A stretch of DNA of 64,000 bases. Source: Aliarcobacter lanthieri (GTDB lineage Bacteria > Campylobacterota > Campylobacteria > Campylobacterales > Arcobacteraceae). Under the pieces are notes generated by a model. That model saw only the letters and a program-made list of their open reading frames with translations, was not told the origin of the DNA and did no database searches. Shown piece after piece: positions 54,314 through 61,131 of this stretch; within the stretch, counting starts at the first letter, position 1, and the number at the start of each line of letters is the position of its first letter. Location: contig NZ_CP053839.1 in the NCBI RefSeq assembly GCF_013201625.1, positions 1,054,001-1,118,000 of the forward strand, written 5' to 3'. A program made the position numbers and the translations under genes.

Positions 54314-54436
54314 ATGGTTAATGTAACTCAAGGGCTAATAGCACTAGGAACATTTACAGTTATTGTAGCTTTAATTCCAATTTTAATGGATATCTTTATG
54401 AAAGCTCCAAATAAAAAAAACAAAAAATCTTGCTAA
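54314..54436 (+). CDS. 40-residue single-helix membrane protein
   Basis: The frame has an N-terminal MVNVTQGLIALGTFTVIVAL, continuing hydrophobic, and a basic, Asn/Lys-rich end. It starts one base after the stop of the preceding gene, so the two are likely cotranslated. No family is known. Terminator-like stems follow. Confidence 0.5.
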   Translation: MVNVTQGLIALGTFTVIVALIPILMDIFMKAPNKKNKKSC

Positions 54437-54445
54437 ATTCTTAGC

Positions 54446-54483
54446 AAACTAATCTATAAATAATTTATTGTTTAAATTAGTTT
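54446..54483 (+). terminator. Hairpin after the small membrane protein genes
   Basis: AAACTAAT and ATTAGTTT are separated by 22 bases. A smaller TGCTAA/TTAGCA stem precedes it at 54431-54446. Probably ends the small operon. Confidence 0.5.
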
Positions 54484-54543
54484 CCAGTTAATTCTGGAGG
54501 GTTTTTGTTGTCAAAAATTTGTTGCTCATATGAGTCAATCTGT

Positions 54544-54589
54544 AAGGATACACAATATGTCACTATCCTTATGGATAGGTGTATTCTTT
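54544..54589 (+). promoter_or_regulatory. Nested hairpin upstream of the SSB-like gene (family 1)
   Basis: Outer stem AAGGATA/TATTCTT and inner stem CTATCC-TTAT-GGATAG, then TTT. It has the same architecture and similar words as the hairpins at 58166 and 59961. It ends about 22 bases before ATG 54612. Confidence 0.6.
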
Positions 54590-54611
54590 AAATAATCAAA
54601 AAGGAAAAATT

Positions 54612-55127
54612 ATGGCAAACAATACAAATACAATAAAAAGAACATATGGTAAAGAAAGAAATTTCGGAGATGTTATATATAACCCACAAACGAAAAGTGT
54701 GTTTTGTAATATTGAATTAGGTTTTTTTGGTAGAACAACATTAACTCTTATAAAAAGAGAAGATGGTGGATTCGATTTAATGAAACCATATGTTGATAAA
54801 CAAGGGCAAGATCAGGTTGCAATGATAGGTAAAACTTTTCCTGCAAAGAGAAAAGATGGAACTATTATACTCGATGTAACAAAGGGTACTTTGGGTTTAT
54901 TTAAAAGATATGATAAAGAGAGCAAGAAAAATCTAACAGATAATTCTGATGCACTTTTTATAACGACTTTCAAATTAAAAGAAGCTCAAAAACTTGGAGA
55001 TACTGGACTTTTAAAAGTAGGGTATATATCTGGTCAATTTGGTATTGAAATAGATGGGGAACAAACTCAAAAATCAGATAATTCATATGCTTATGAAGAT
55101 ATGGCTGATGAGGAAATCCCGTTTTAA
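54612..55127 (+). CDS. Single-stranded DNA-binding-like protein with SSB C-terminal tip
   Basis: This 171-residue protein starts at ATG 54612 (MANNTNTIKRTYGKERNFGD) after AAAAAGGAAAA. The body is beta-strand rich (FCNIELGFFGRTTLTLIKRE, LLKVGYISGQFGIEIDGEQT). Its last residues are DMADEEIPF, the acidic hydrophobic tip by which SSB proteins recruit partners. It is not an obvious classical SSB OB-fold by sequence, so it is called SSB-like. The neighbouring RecT, nuclease and primase genes support a role on single-stranded DNA during transfer. Confidence 0.6.
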   Translation: MANNTNTIKRTYGKERNFGDVIYNPQTKSVFCNIELGFFGRTTLTLIKREDGGFDLMKPYVDKQGQDQVAMIGKTFPAKRKDGTIILDVTKGTLGLFKRYDKESKKNLTDNSDALFITTFKLKEAQKLGDTGLLKVGYISGQFGIEIDGEQTQKSDNSYAYEDMADEEIPF

Positions 55128-55154
55128 CCAAATAAAAATACTAGATATTTTTAT

Positions 55155-55206
55155 AGCGAAGTATTCTAACTTTAGCTTTTTGCTAAGAGAAGCTTCGCTT
55201 TTTTTA
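55155..55206 (+). terminator. Rho-independent terminator after the SSB-like gene
   Basis: AGCGAAG (55155-55161) pairs with CTTCGCT (55193-55199), followed by a run of seven T. An inner TTAGC/GCTAA stem is present. Confidence 0.85.
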
Positions 55207-55210
55207 TAAT

Positions 55211-55276
55211 TAATGGCTTCTATAAGCCGATTTTGAACTTGTGAAAATAAGTTTGAATAATCGGCTTAGGCCATTA
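55211..55276. repeat. Large interrupted palindrome (cruciform)
   Basis: TAATGG, then TAAGCCGATT, an inner AACTT/AAGTT stem, then AATCGGCTTA and CCATTA form three nested perfect stems over 66 bases. It lies in the 340-base gap between the SSB-like gene and recT. It could be a single-strand origin, transfer-related site or RNA structure. Confidence 0.65.
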
Positions 55277-55360
55277 TTCTATTTATTTCATACTGCTCTT
55301 AGTCGGTTTATGGAAGTCCTTTTTGGATTTCAATAAATTTTACTTACAAAATTATATAAC

Positions 55361-55439
55361 AAGTTAAACAATCAATATATTTACTATCAACTATTTTTAG
55401 AATATGTCCTGTAAAGGATAGTAAATTATTGTTTAAGTT
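55361..55439 (+). promoter_or_regulatory. Long hairpin upstream of recT
   Basis: Outer stem TTAAACAAT/ATTGTTTAA, middle stem ATTTACTATC/GATAGTAAAT and an inner TCCT/AGGA. It ends about 34 bases before ATG 55473. Confidence 0.55.
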
Positions 55440-55472
55440 GATTTGATTTTTGTAGGTTTTTAGGAGCTTATG

Positions 55473-56675
55473 ATGAGTAATGAAATGCAAACAACGAATA
55501 GAAGAACTAATCTTCAGATTTTAGACGATAAAAGAAAAGAATTAGGGGAAGGATTGTCTAAGTATAAACAATACTTAGATGTTATTCCAATTAATAAACA
55601 AGAGCAGTTTAAAAATAACTTTCTTGAACTGGCAACTCAAGACTATCTTTTGAGCATTGTAGATGTAAAAGAGTTAGTTAGATTTGCATCTATTATTACA
55701 AAAACTGGACTAGATATTAGTCCTTCAAGTAAAGAGGTTTATATTATACCTTTTGATACAAAAGCAAACAATATAAAAGTTATGTTACCACAAGCAATAA
55801 TTCCTTTAAATGGTATGCAACAACTTGCTTATCAAAAAGGATTTTTATTAACAATGGAGTCTGTTTTCAAGTTTGATGATGGTTCTTTTGAGTCTGAATC
55901 AAAACTTTCAAGAATGCAACAAAGTTATTTAAGAACTGCTGATCCAAAATGGGTGGATGATCATTTTATTGGTTTTGATGTTGTTTTAGAAGATCTAAGA
56001 AAAGAACTTCCAACTCAAACAAAATTTGTTGATTTGAACTATGTTCAAGAAGCAACAAAAACCATTAAAGATAATAGATGGAAACTACAAACTTGGAGAC
56101 ATAAAGCAGTAAGAAGAGCTTATGGTGATTTTATGATTCCCAAAGGTAGAAAAATTGAAGCATTTGAAGAAATTGAAGCATTAAATGATTCTATTTTAGA
56201 AAATGCAGATATTTTAAGTGATAAAACTTTAACTCTTGAAAATGAACAAGCATTGCAACAATTAGGTATTAAATTACAAAAATTTAATGGTATTGCACTA
56301 GCTTCAAATTTTCAAGGAAAAGAAAAATATCTTGAAGAATATGGTTTTGTAAAAAATGGAGGTAACTGGTCGATTCCGTATGTTGAAAAACCTTCTCAAA
56401 TTCCAGCTCCTAAAAATGTAGAACCAAAAAAAGAAAATAAAGGACCTATTAGCCCAGCTGCTAAACTTTTTAGTTATTTGAACAAAAAACAATTAGATAA
56501 TGAACAGATAAAAGTGTTTGTTAATGATGTTTTGGGTCTTACTAAAGAGGATACTGAAGGGATTAATGAAGTATTGGCTGACTTGAAATTACTTGATCTA
56601 ATGATTGATGAATATGTTAATTCAAATTCTCAACAAAATATCAGTGATGAAAAAATTGCAGATACATTATTTTAG
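55473..56675 (+). CDS. RecT-family single-strand annealing protein
   Basis: This 400-residue protein has the RecT pattern: VRFASIITKTGLDISPSSKE, VYIIPFDTKANN, MLPQAIIPLNGMQQLAYQKG, and WRHKAVRRAYGDFMIPKGRK at about residue 215. RecT proteins pair complementary single strands and work with a 5'-3' exonuclease. A nuclease gene of the Cas4/RecB type is two genes on. The C-terminal ~150 residues are variable. ATG 55473 is preferred over ATG 55470 because AGGAG is six bases from it. Confidence 0.82.
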   Translation: MSNEMQTTNRRTNLQILDDKRKELGEGLSKYKQYLDVIPINKQEQFKNNFLELATQDYLLSIVDVKELVRFASIITKTGLDISPSSKEVYIIPFDTKANNIKVMLPQAIIPLNGMQQLAYQKGFLLTMESVFKFDDGSFESESKLSRMQQSYLRTADPKWVDDHFIGFDVVLEDLRKELPTQTKFVDLNYVQEATKTIKDNRWKLQTWRHKAVRRAYGDFMIPKGRKIEAFEEIEALNDSILENADILSDKTLTLENEQALQQLGIKLQKFNGIALASNFQGKEKYLEEYGFVKNGGNWSIPYVEKPSQIPAPKNVEPKKENKGPISPAAKLFSYLNKKQLDNEQIKVFVNDVLGLTKEDTEGINEVLADLKLLDLMIDEYVNSNSQQNISDEKIADTLF

Positions 56676-56683
56676 GAATTGAA

Positions 56684-56869
56684 ATGATTATGCAAGATGA
56701 AATTATAAATGAAATAATTTATAAAGGACTACGAGATAATAGAGTAATAGATGAAATATATTCTTTTGCTATTCAACTTGTAGAAAATGAATCTTATTCA
56801 GTAGCTGAAGCAGTTGCAATAGCTATAAAAGAACAAGAATTTAATAGAAAACAAAATAGTTGCCATTAA
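56684..56869 (+). CDS. Small helical protein, unknown function
   Basis: This 61-residue acidic, mostly helical protein (DEIYSFAIQLVENESYSVAE) starts 8 bases after the RecT stop and ends in CH. Its end overlaps the first copy of a repeated hairpin leader. No family is recognised. It may be an accessory to RecT or to the nuclease. Confidence 0.5.
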   Translation: MIMQDEIINEIIYKGLRDNRVIDEIYSFAIQLVENESYSVAEAVAIAIKEQEFNRKQNSCH

Positions 56870-56943
56870 AGGCTAATTTACCCAAAGGGGTTTAGGACTA
56901 GTTCCATTCCCCTCTGGGGATTGGTCTGTCCTTTTTATAAAAG
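56858..56943 (+). repeat. Repeated structured leader, family 2 copy 1 (before the nuclease gene)
   Basis: AGTTGCC-x-TTAAAGGCTAA, then an AGGAC/GTCCT stem enclosing CCATTCCCC-TCT-GGGGATTGG, then TTTTTAT. A closely similar copy is at 61030-61120. The stem followed by a U-run looks like an intrinsic terminator, yet it sits 8 bases before the gene's ATG. Confidence 0.75.
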
Positions 56944-56950
56944 GTTGGTT

Positions 56951-57916
56951 ATGAGTGCAAATAATACAAATAAAGTATCTTTATTAAAAGCAAAATTTGA
57001 AAGTAATTTTAGACAAGCTTTAAAAAAAGATACAGAAAATTCTTTGGGTGATCGTTCAAAATATATTGGAGCTTCTGATATATCAGGTTGCCTTAGAAGT
57101 GCATATTTGTCTAAAGTTGCAAAAAAAGAAGATGATATTTCTCAACTTCTTACTTTTGAACGAGGACATCAATTTGAGAATATTGTAAGAAAATTCTTGC
57201 ATGGTGAAACTTTCAAAGAACAAGTGGAGATAAAAAATGCAAAAACTAGCAATGGATTTGCTTTAAAACCTCACTTGGATTTTGTAATCTACGACAAAGA
57301 GAGAAAAAAAGCAACTATAGTCGAAGCTAAAAGCACTAAAAATACAATAGAGCTTTATGAATCGTATGTGTTGCAAATTCAAATACAAATGGGACTATTA
57401 CAAGAGCAATGCGGTGATAAATGGACGGTTAATGGGTTGATTTTTGTTATCTCAACAGAATCTGAATATGGAATATTCCCAGTTGAGCAAAACAAAACCC
57501 TTTTTGACATGGCAATGCAAAGAGCAGATGTTTTAGCAGATGCTATCAAAAAAGGTATTGAACCAGAAGCAGAAATACAAGCTTATTGTAGTATGTGTCC
57601 GTTTAAAGGTGATTGTAAAGCTGTTTCTAAAGGAGTAGATAAACAATTACCTTTTAATATCAAATCTTCAATTCGGAAATTGAAAACTCTTCAAGGAGCA
57701 GAAAAAGAGATTAAAAATATAAAAGAGACAGTTAAGTCGTTTATGGAAACAACAAATACTTTTGTTGCGAAATGTGATGATACAACTGTTTCATTATGTA
57801 AAAGTTCAGGAGATCAATATTCAGTAGATGTAAATCTATTAAGAGTTGAGCAACCTGATATTTATGCTAAGTATAGAAAAGAATCGAAAGGTTCTACTTG
57901 GCTTAGAATAATTTAA
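56951..57916 (+). CDS. Cas4/RecB-like PD-(D/E)XK exonuclease with Fe-S cysteines
   Basis: This 321-residue nuclease starts at ATG 56951 (MSANNTNKVS). The DNA-binding and catalytic core shows YIGASDISGCLRSAYLSKV, GHQFENIVRKFLHG, HLDFVIYDKERKKATIVEAK with Asp, Glu and Lys of the PD-(D/E)XK core, and QIQIQMGLLQ. Cys in SGCLRSA and CSMCPFKGDCKAV are spaced as in Cas4/AddB iron-sulfur nucleases. Together with RecT this makes a Red-like exonuclease/annealase pair, known from SXT-like elements. No CRISPR array is nearby, so a Cas4 adaptation role is unlikely. Confidence 0.8.
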   Translation: MSANNTNKVSLLKAKFESNFRQALKKDTENSLGDRSKYIGASDISGCLRSAYLSKVAKKEDDISQLLTFERGHQFENIVRKFLHGETFKEQVEIKNAKTSNGFALKPHLDFVIYDKERKKATIVEAKSTKNTIELYESYVLQIQIQMGLLQEQCGDKWTVNGLIFVISTESEYGIFPVEQNKTLFDMAMQRADVLADAIKKGIEPEAEIQAYCSMCPFKGDCKAVSKGVDKQLPFNIKSSIRKLKTLQGAEKEIKNIKETVKSFMETTNTFVAKCDDTTVSLCKSSGDQYSVDVNLLRVEQPDIYAKYRKESKGSTWLRII

Positions 57917-58105
57917 CTAAAAAGCCTTATCTATAAAATCTTTCACTCTCCAATCAGAGTCTTTTTTCCAATTTAAAAATGTTAAAAAGAATCCACAAAA
58001 CAATAAAAATATTGCAGCTTCTTTAGAGCCTTCTAAATTGCTCATAAAAAATATTGCAGCTGGAATGATTGTTAGAATATAGATTATTAGATAGCTTTTT
58101 TTCAA
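57917..58105 (-). CDS. Small two-helix membrane protein on the minus strand
   Basis: This 62-residue protein starts with TTG after AAGGACC. Two hydrophobic stretches (YLIIYILTIIPAAIFFMS and AIFLLFCGFFLTFLNW) and a charged end (KKDSDWRVKDFID) are seen. It runs against the neighbouring genes and its stop abuts the nuclease stop. Coding is plausible because it fills the gap exactly. Function unknown. Confidence 0.45.
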   Translation of the reverse strand: MKKSYLIIYILTIIPAAIFFMSNLEGSKEAAIFLLFCGFFLTFLNWKKDSDWRVKDFIDKAF

Positions 58106-58165
58106 TACTAAGGTCCTTATTAAATTTAGGGATTATACAAAATGTTGTCTTATGACTTACCCATT

Positions 58166-58206
58166 AGGGATATTAACTTATACCTATGGGATAGTTATAT
58201 CTCTTT
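58166..58206 (+). promoter_or_regulatory. Nested hairpin (family 1) before a small membrane protein gene
   Basis: AGGGATAT-x-AAC pairs with GTTATATCTCT, enclosing TTATACC-TAT-GGGATA, then TTTT. The matching hairpin at 59961 has the same inner loop and compensated outer pairs. Confidence 0.65.
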
Positions 58207-58229
58207 TAATGTCATTAAAGGAGAATAAA

Positions 58230-58460
58230 ATGACAAAAATTAATTATAAATCACTTCTTATTGGAATTGTACATAGTGTAATTATTCCATTTATACTAGT
58301 TTATATAAGCAAAAACCTATTTATTGGTTTAGCTTATTATCTTATTCCAATTACTGCATATGAAACATTTGCTACACAAAAAGAAGGAAGCAAAGCAGTG
58401 TTTTACACTATTTCTATTTTCATTTCTTTAGTGTTATTGATAGCAATGGGAGGTATGTAA
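58230..58460 (+). CDS. Small membrane protein
   Basis: This 76-residue protein starts at ATG 58230 after AAAGGAGAATAAA. Two or three helices (SLLIGIVHSVIIPFILVYIS, LAYYLIPITAYETFA, FYTISIFISLVLLIAMGGM). An upstream in-frame ATG at 58152 lies before the hairpin and has no site. No family is recognised. Confidence 0.55.
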   Translation: MTKINYKSLLIGIVHSVIIPFILVYISKNLFIGLAYYLIPITAYETFATQKEGSKAVFYTISIFISLVLLIAMGGM

Positions 58461-58461
58461 A

Positions 58462-58524
58462 ATGGATTGGGAATCAAGAGAAAATATTGCAGAACTTTTA
58501 CAAGAATTGCAAGAAGAGTATTAA
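58462..58524 (+). CDS. Possible 20-residue peptide
   Basis: A tiny frame (MDWESRENIAELLQELQEEY) starts one base after the preceding stop and ends 20 bases before the primase start. It is strongly acidic and helical. It may be real or chance. Confidence 0.25.
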   Translation: MDWESRENIAELLQELQEEY

Positions 58525-58544
58525 ATATATAAAGGAGAAAAATA

Positions 58545-59948
58545 ATGTCAATGATAAAGACAGAATCAATCGAAAGATTAAAACAACATATCAATATTGT
58601 TGATGTTGTTGATTCTTTTATTGAGTTAAAGAAAAATGGTACAAATTTTAAAGCTTGTTGTCCATTTCATGGAGAAAAAACTCCATCTTTTGTTGTAAGT
58701 CCTTCAAAACAAATTTATAGTTGTTTTGGTTGTGGGGTTAAAGGTGATGCAATTAAATTTGTAATGGAATATGAAAGAGTTAGTTATCCAGAAGCTGTTG
58801 AAAAAATAGCAGCTATAACTAACTTTCAATTAGATTATGAAGATGAAAACTATGAGCCTAAAAAACCAATAGTTGTTGTAGCTCCTAAAGTAAAAGAGGA
58901 GAAAAAAATAAAATATTTTATTCCATCTTTAAAAAGAGATGCGAATTTAAAAGATGGTTTTAAAAATTATGTTTCTTTGCCTTTAAAGTTTAAGATGATG
59001 CTTATTTACACATTCATTTATAATTTTTCTTTAGAACAAGATCAAGCTAAAAAGATTGAATATTTTTCAAAAAGAGAAGTGAATTTAAACCACTCATCAA
59101 TTAATAAACTTGGATTTATTCCAGTTGAAAAATTTGATGAATTAACTCTTAAGTTAATTAAATGGTTTGGAGAGGATGTATTAGTGGATTTGAATATCTT
59201 AAATGATGTAGAGCATGAAAAAGCTCCATTAAAATTTAAACTTTGGTATATAAAGCAAGGCGGAGTAATTACATTCCCATCTTTTCATATTTACCAAACA
59301 AATCTTGTAACATCTTTTATGTTTAGACCAACTCAACCAGAAAAATGGATGAGTAAATCTCATATGAAAGAGATACAAATGTCAAATAATGACTTGTATT
59401 CAAGTGCTCCTTTTGGATTAACTTATGATTTTATTGCAAATAAAAATGCAATTAAATGTTTAGTTGAAGGTGGTCCAGATACTTTATGTAATGAAGAAAC
59501 TTTCAATGGTAAAGATTTTCTTTTTATTGGAAGCCCAGGAACTAATGGTTTAAAAGAAGAACATTTGAATTTGTTAAAAGGTCAAACTTTAAGGATTATG
59601 CTTGACCCTGATAATGCAGGTCGTATGGCAACATATGGCTCAGTAACTATCAGTTGTGAAGAATTTACTAAAAGGTTTGCAAAAGACAAAAAAGGATTAC
59701 AAGAGATAGAGATTCAAAAAAAATATTTAGATTTGAACAAAATCAAATATTATGAATCTCATAATGATGGATATGCTCAAAAATGCTTAAATGCAGGAGT
59801 AATACCTGAATTGTGTTCTTGGAATCCAGAATTTGGAGATATGAATGATGTGAGAAAACTTGCATTAAGTGGAGAAGCTCCATTTAAATCGATGGAAGAA
59901 TTTTTTAAAAAATTTGTATCTGTTGTTAAAAAATATAAGTTGCCTTAA
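58545..59948 (+). CDS. DnaG-type primase (zinc finger plus Toprim)
   Basis: This 467-residue protein begins with the CHC2 zinc finger (FKACCPFHGEKTPSFVVSP and SCFGCGVKGDAIKFVMEYE) followed by a shortened primase core and a Toprim domain (KCLVEGGPDTLCNEE with catalytic Glu; LRIMLDPDNAGRMATYG with Asp-x-Asp). At 467 residues it is shorter than chromosomal DnaG (about 550-600) and lacks an evident DnaB-binding C-terminal domain. It is element-encoded and probably makes primers on the transferred single strand. AAAGGAG precedes ATG. Confidence 0.88.
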   Translation: MSMIKTESIERLKQHINIVDVVDSFIELKKNGTNFKACCPFHGEKTPSFVVSPSKQIYSCFGCGVKGDAIKFVMEYERVSYPEAVEKIAAITNFQLDYEDENYEPKKPIVVVAPKVKEEKKIKYFIPSLKRDANLKDGFKNYVSLPLKFKMMLIYTFIYNFSLEQDQAKKIEYFSKREVNLNHSSINKLGFIPVEKFDELTLKLIKWFGEDVLVDLNILNDVEHEKAPLKFKLWYIKQGGVITFPSFHIYQTNLVTSFMFRPTQPEKWMSKSHMKEIQMSNNDLYSSAPFGLTYDFIANKNAIKCLVEGGPDTLCNEETFNGKDFLFIGSPGTNGLKEEHLNLLKGQTLRIMLDPDNAGRMATYGSVTISCEEFTKRFAKDKKGLQEIEIQKKYLDLNKIKYYESHNDGYAQKCLNAGVIPELCSWNPEFGDMNDVRKLALSGEAPFKSMEEFFKKFVSVVKKYKLP

Positions 59949-60003
59949 TAGGCTAACCCGCTAGGGATATGAATTTATCCCTATGGGATAGTTCTATTTC
60001 TTT
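59938..60003 (+). promoter_or_regulatory. Structured leader (family 1 hairpin with family 2 prefix)
   Basis: AGTTGCCTTAATAGGCTAA (as in the family 2 leaders), then AGGGATA-x-GAA pairing with TTCTATTTCT around TTATCCC-TAT-GGGATA (59976-59990), and TTT. It links the two hairpin families. Confidence 0.65.
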
Positions 60004-60019
60004 CATCAAGGAGATTAAA

Positions 60020-60472
60020 ATGGCAAATACAGAAAATAAAGTAAAAGAATATATCTTAGGAGATATATTTTGTGATACTCCAAATATGGATAATGATTGG
60101 GATATTTTTATGAATAACAAAAAAAATGAATATCCTGATGGATTTCAGGTTTGTGAAGCTTATGAACTAGAGAGTGCAAGAGATATTAGAAATTTAATGC
60201 AGATGAGATTGGAAGATTTAATTAGATTATCTGAAAATATTATTCCAAAAAATATCTATATTCTTGAAGAAAGAGATACTTGGTATTCAGATAATGATGT
60301 AGTTCAACTAGGAGTTTTTGACTCTTTAGATAAAGCTGTTGAAGCTGCTACAAAAGAATATGGAAAGTTAGAAAAAGATAGAAGTGATTGCCATTATAAA
60401 CCAATTAAAAATCCAAACAATGTAAAGCTTTTTATTAAAGAAGCTACATTAAATGTTTTTGAGGAGTTGTAA
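60020..60472 (+). CDS. Protein of unknown function
   Basis: This 150-residue acidic cytoplasmic protein starts at ATG 60020 after AAGGAGATTAAA. The start is MANTENKVKEYILGDIF, and the middle contains RDIRNLMQMRLEDLIRLSEN and WYSDNDVVQLGVFDSLDKAV. No family is recognised. The next gene starts 1 base after its stop. Confidence 0.55.
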   Translation: MANTENKVKEYILGDIFCDTPNMDNDWDIFMNNKKNEYPDGFQVCEAYELESARDIRNLMQMRLEDLIRLSENIIPKNIYILEERDTWYSDNDVVQLGVFDSLDKAVEAATKEYGKLEKDRSDCHYKPIKNPNNVKLFIKEATLNVFEEL

Positions 60473-60473
60473 T

Positions 60474-60734
60474 ATGGAAAAACTTCAAAACTTTATCGAA
60501 AATAACTCTCCGTTATTTCTATTTGATTTTTATGGTGCATTGTCTTTAGGACTTGAAGAAGAAAATATTAAACAAGAAATATGGAAGAAAGTTGAAGGAA
60601 TGACTGAAATGGAAATTTTTGAACATTTCTTTAATTCTAGTACTCTTGAAGATGAACCTGGTTGTACAGATGAGGATATTGAAAGAATTTCTGATTTTGG
60701 AGAAGAATATTTTGGAGGAAAACAATGGGAGTAA
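60474..60734 (+). CDS. Small acidic protein, unknown
   Basis: This 86-residue protein, MEKLQNFIENNSPLFLFDFY at the start, is strongly acidic (DEPGCTDEDIERISDFGEEY). Acidic DNA-mimic anti-restriction proteins are often of this size and charge, but no family match is claimed. It is tightly packed between neighbours. Confidence 0.5.
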   Translation: MEKLQNFIENNSPLFLFDFYGALSLGLEEENIKQEIWKKVEGMTEMEIFEHFFNSSTLEDEPGCTDEDIERISDFGEEYFGGKQWE

Positions 60735-61003
60735 TCACATATGCAAAGCCTCCATCTTTAAAAATTGTTCCAAAAGAACATTTTTGGGTTTCAGGATTAA
60801 AAAGAGCATTTGACCTAAGTGCAATTATGCCTTTATATCTTTATGTTTTAAATAATCTTGAAAAAATTGAAAGAGATAAAGATTTGGAAATTACTATCGG
60901 TAGTTCTACAATTGTCTATCAAGTAAATAAAAAAGATGATATTCAACTAATTACAGGTTGGGTAGGAAATAGAGGAAGTCAAAATATTTATATGAATATT
61001 TAA
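60725..61003 (+). CDS. Small protein, unknown
   Basis: This 92-residue protein (MGVITYAKPPSLKIVPKEHF at start; IERDKDLEITIGSSTIVYQV in the middle) overlaps the upstream gene by 10 bases, so the two are cotranslated. No family is recognised. Confidence 0.5.
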   Translation: MGVITYAKPPSLKIVPKEHFWVSGLKRAFDLSAIMPLYLYVLNNLEKIERDKDLEITIGSSTIVYQVNKKDDIQLITGWVGNRGSQNIYMNI

Positions 61004-61029
61004 TTGACAAATCGAATTAATATTTTTTA

Positions 61030-61120
61030 AGTTGCCTTTAAAGGCTAACCAATAAACCCAAAGGGGGTAGGACAAAATCCATTCCCTTTTGGGGATTGGT
61101 GTCTGTCCTTTTTATAAAAG
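61030..61120 (+). repeat. Repeated structured leader, family 2 copy 2 (before the HExxH gene)
   Basis: Second copy of the 56858-56943 leader: GCCTTTAAAGGC palindrome, then AGGAC (61069) and GTCCT (61105) enclosing a CCATTCCC/GGGGATTGG stem, then TTTTTAT and AAAAG. It ends 11 bases before ATG 61132. Confidence 0.75.
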
Positions 61121-61131
61121 AAGGGCTTAAA

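Noticed and set aside
56951-57916. CRISPR Cas4
   Set aside because: No repeat-spacer array or other cas gene is present, and RecT lies two genes upstream, so an exonuclease/annealase pair fits better.
57917-58105. Antitoxin or toxin of a type I system
   Set aside because: Two hydrophobic helices are compatible with a small toxin, but no antisense RNA promoter or partner can be shown.
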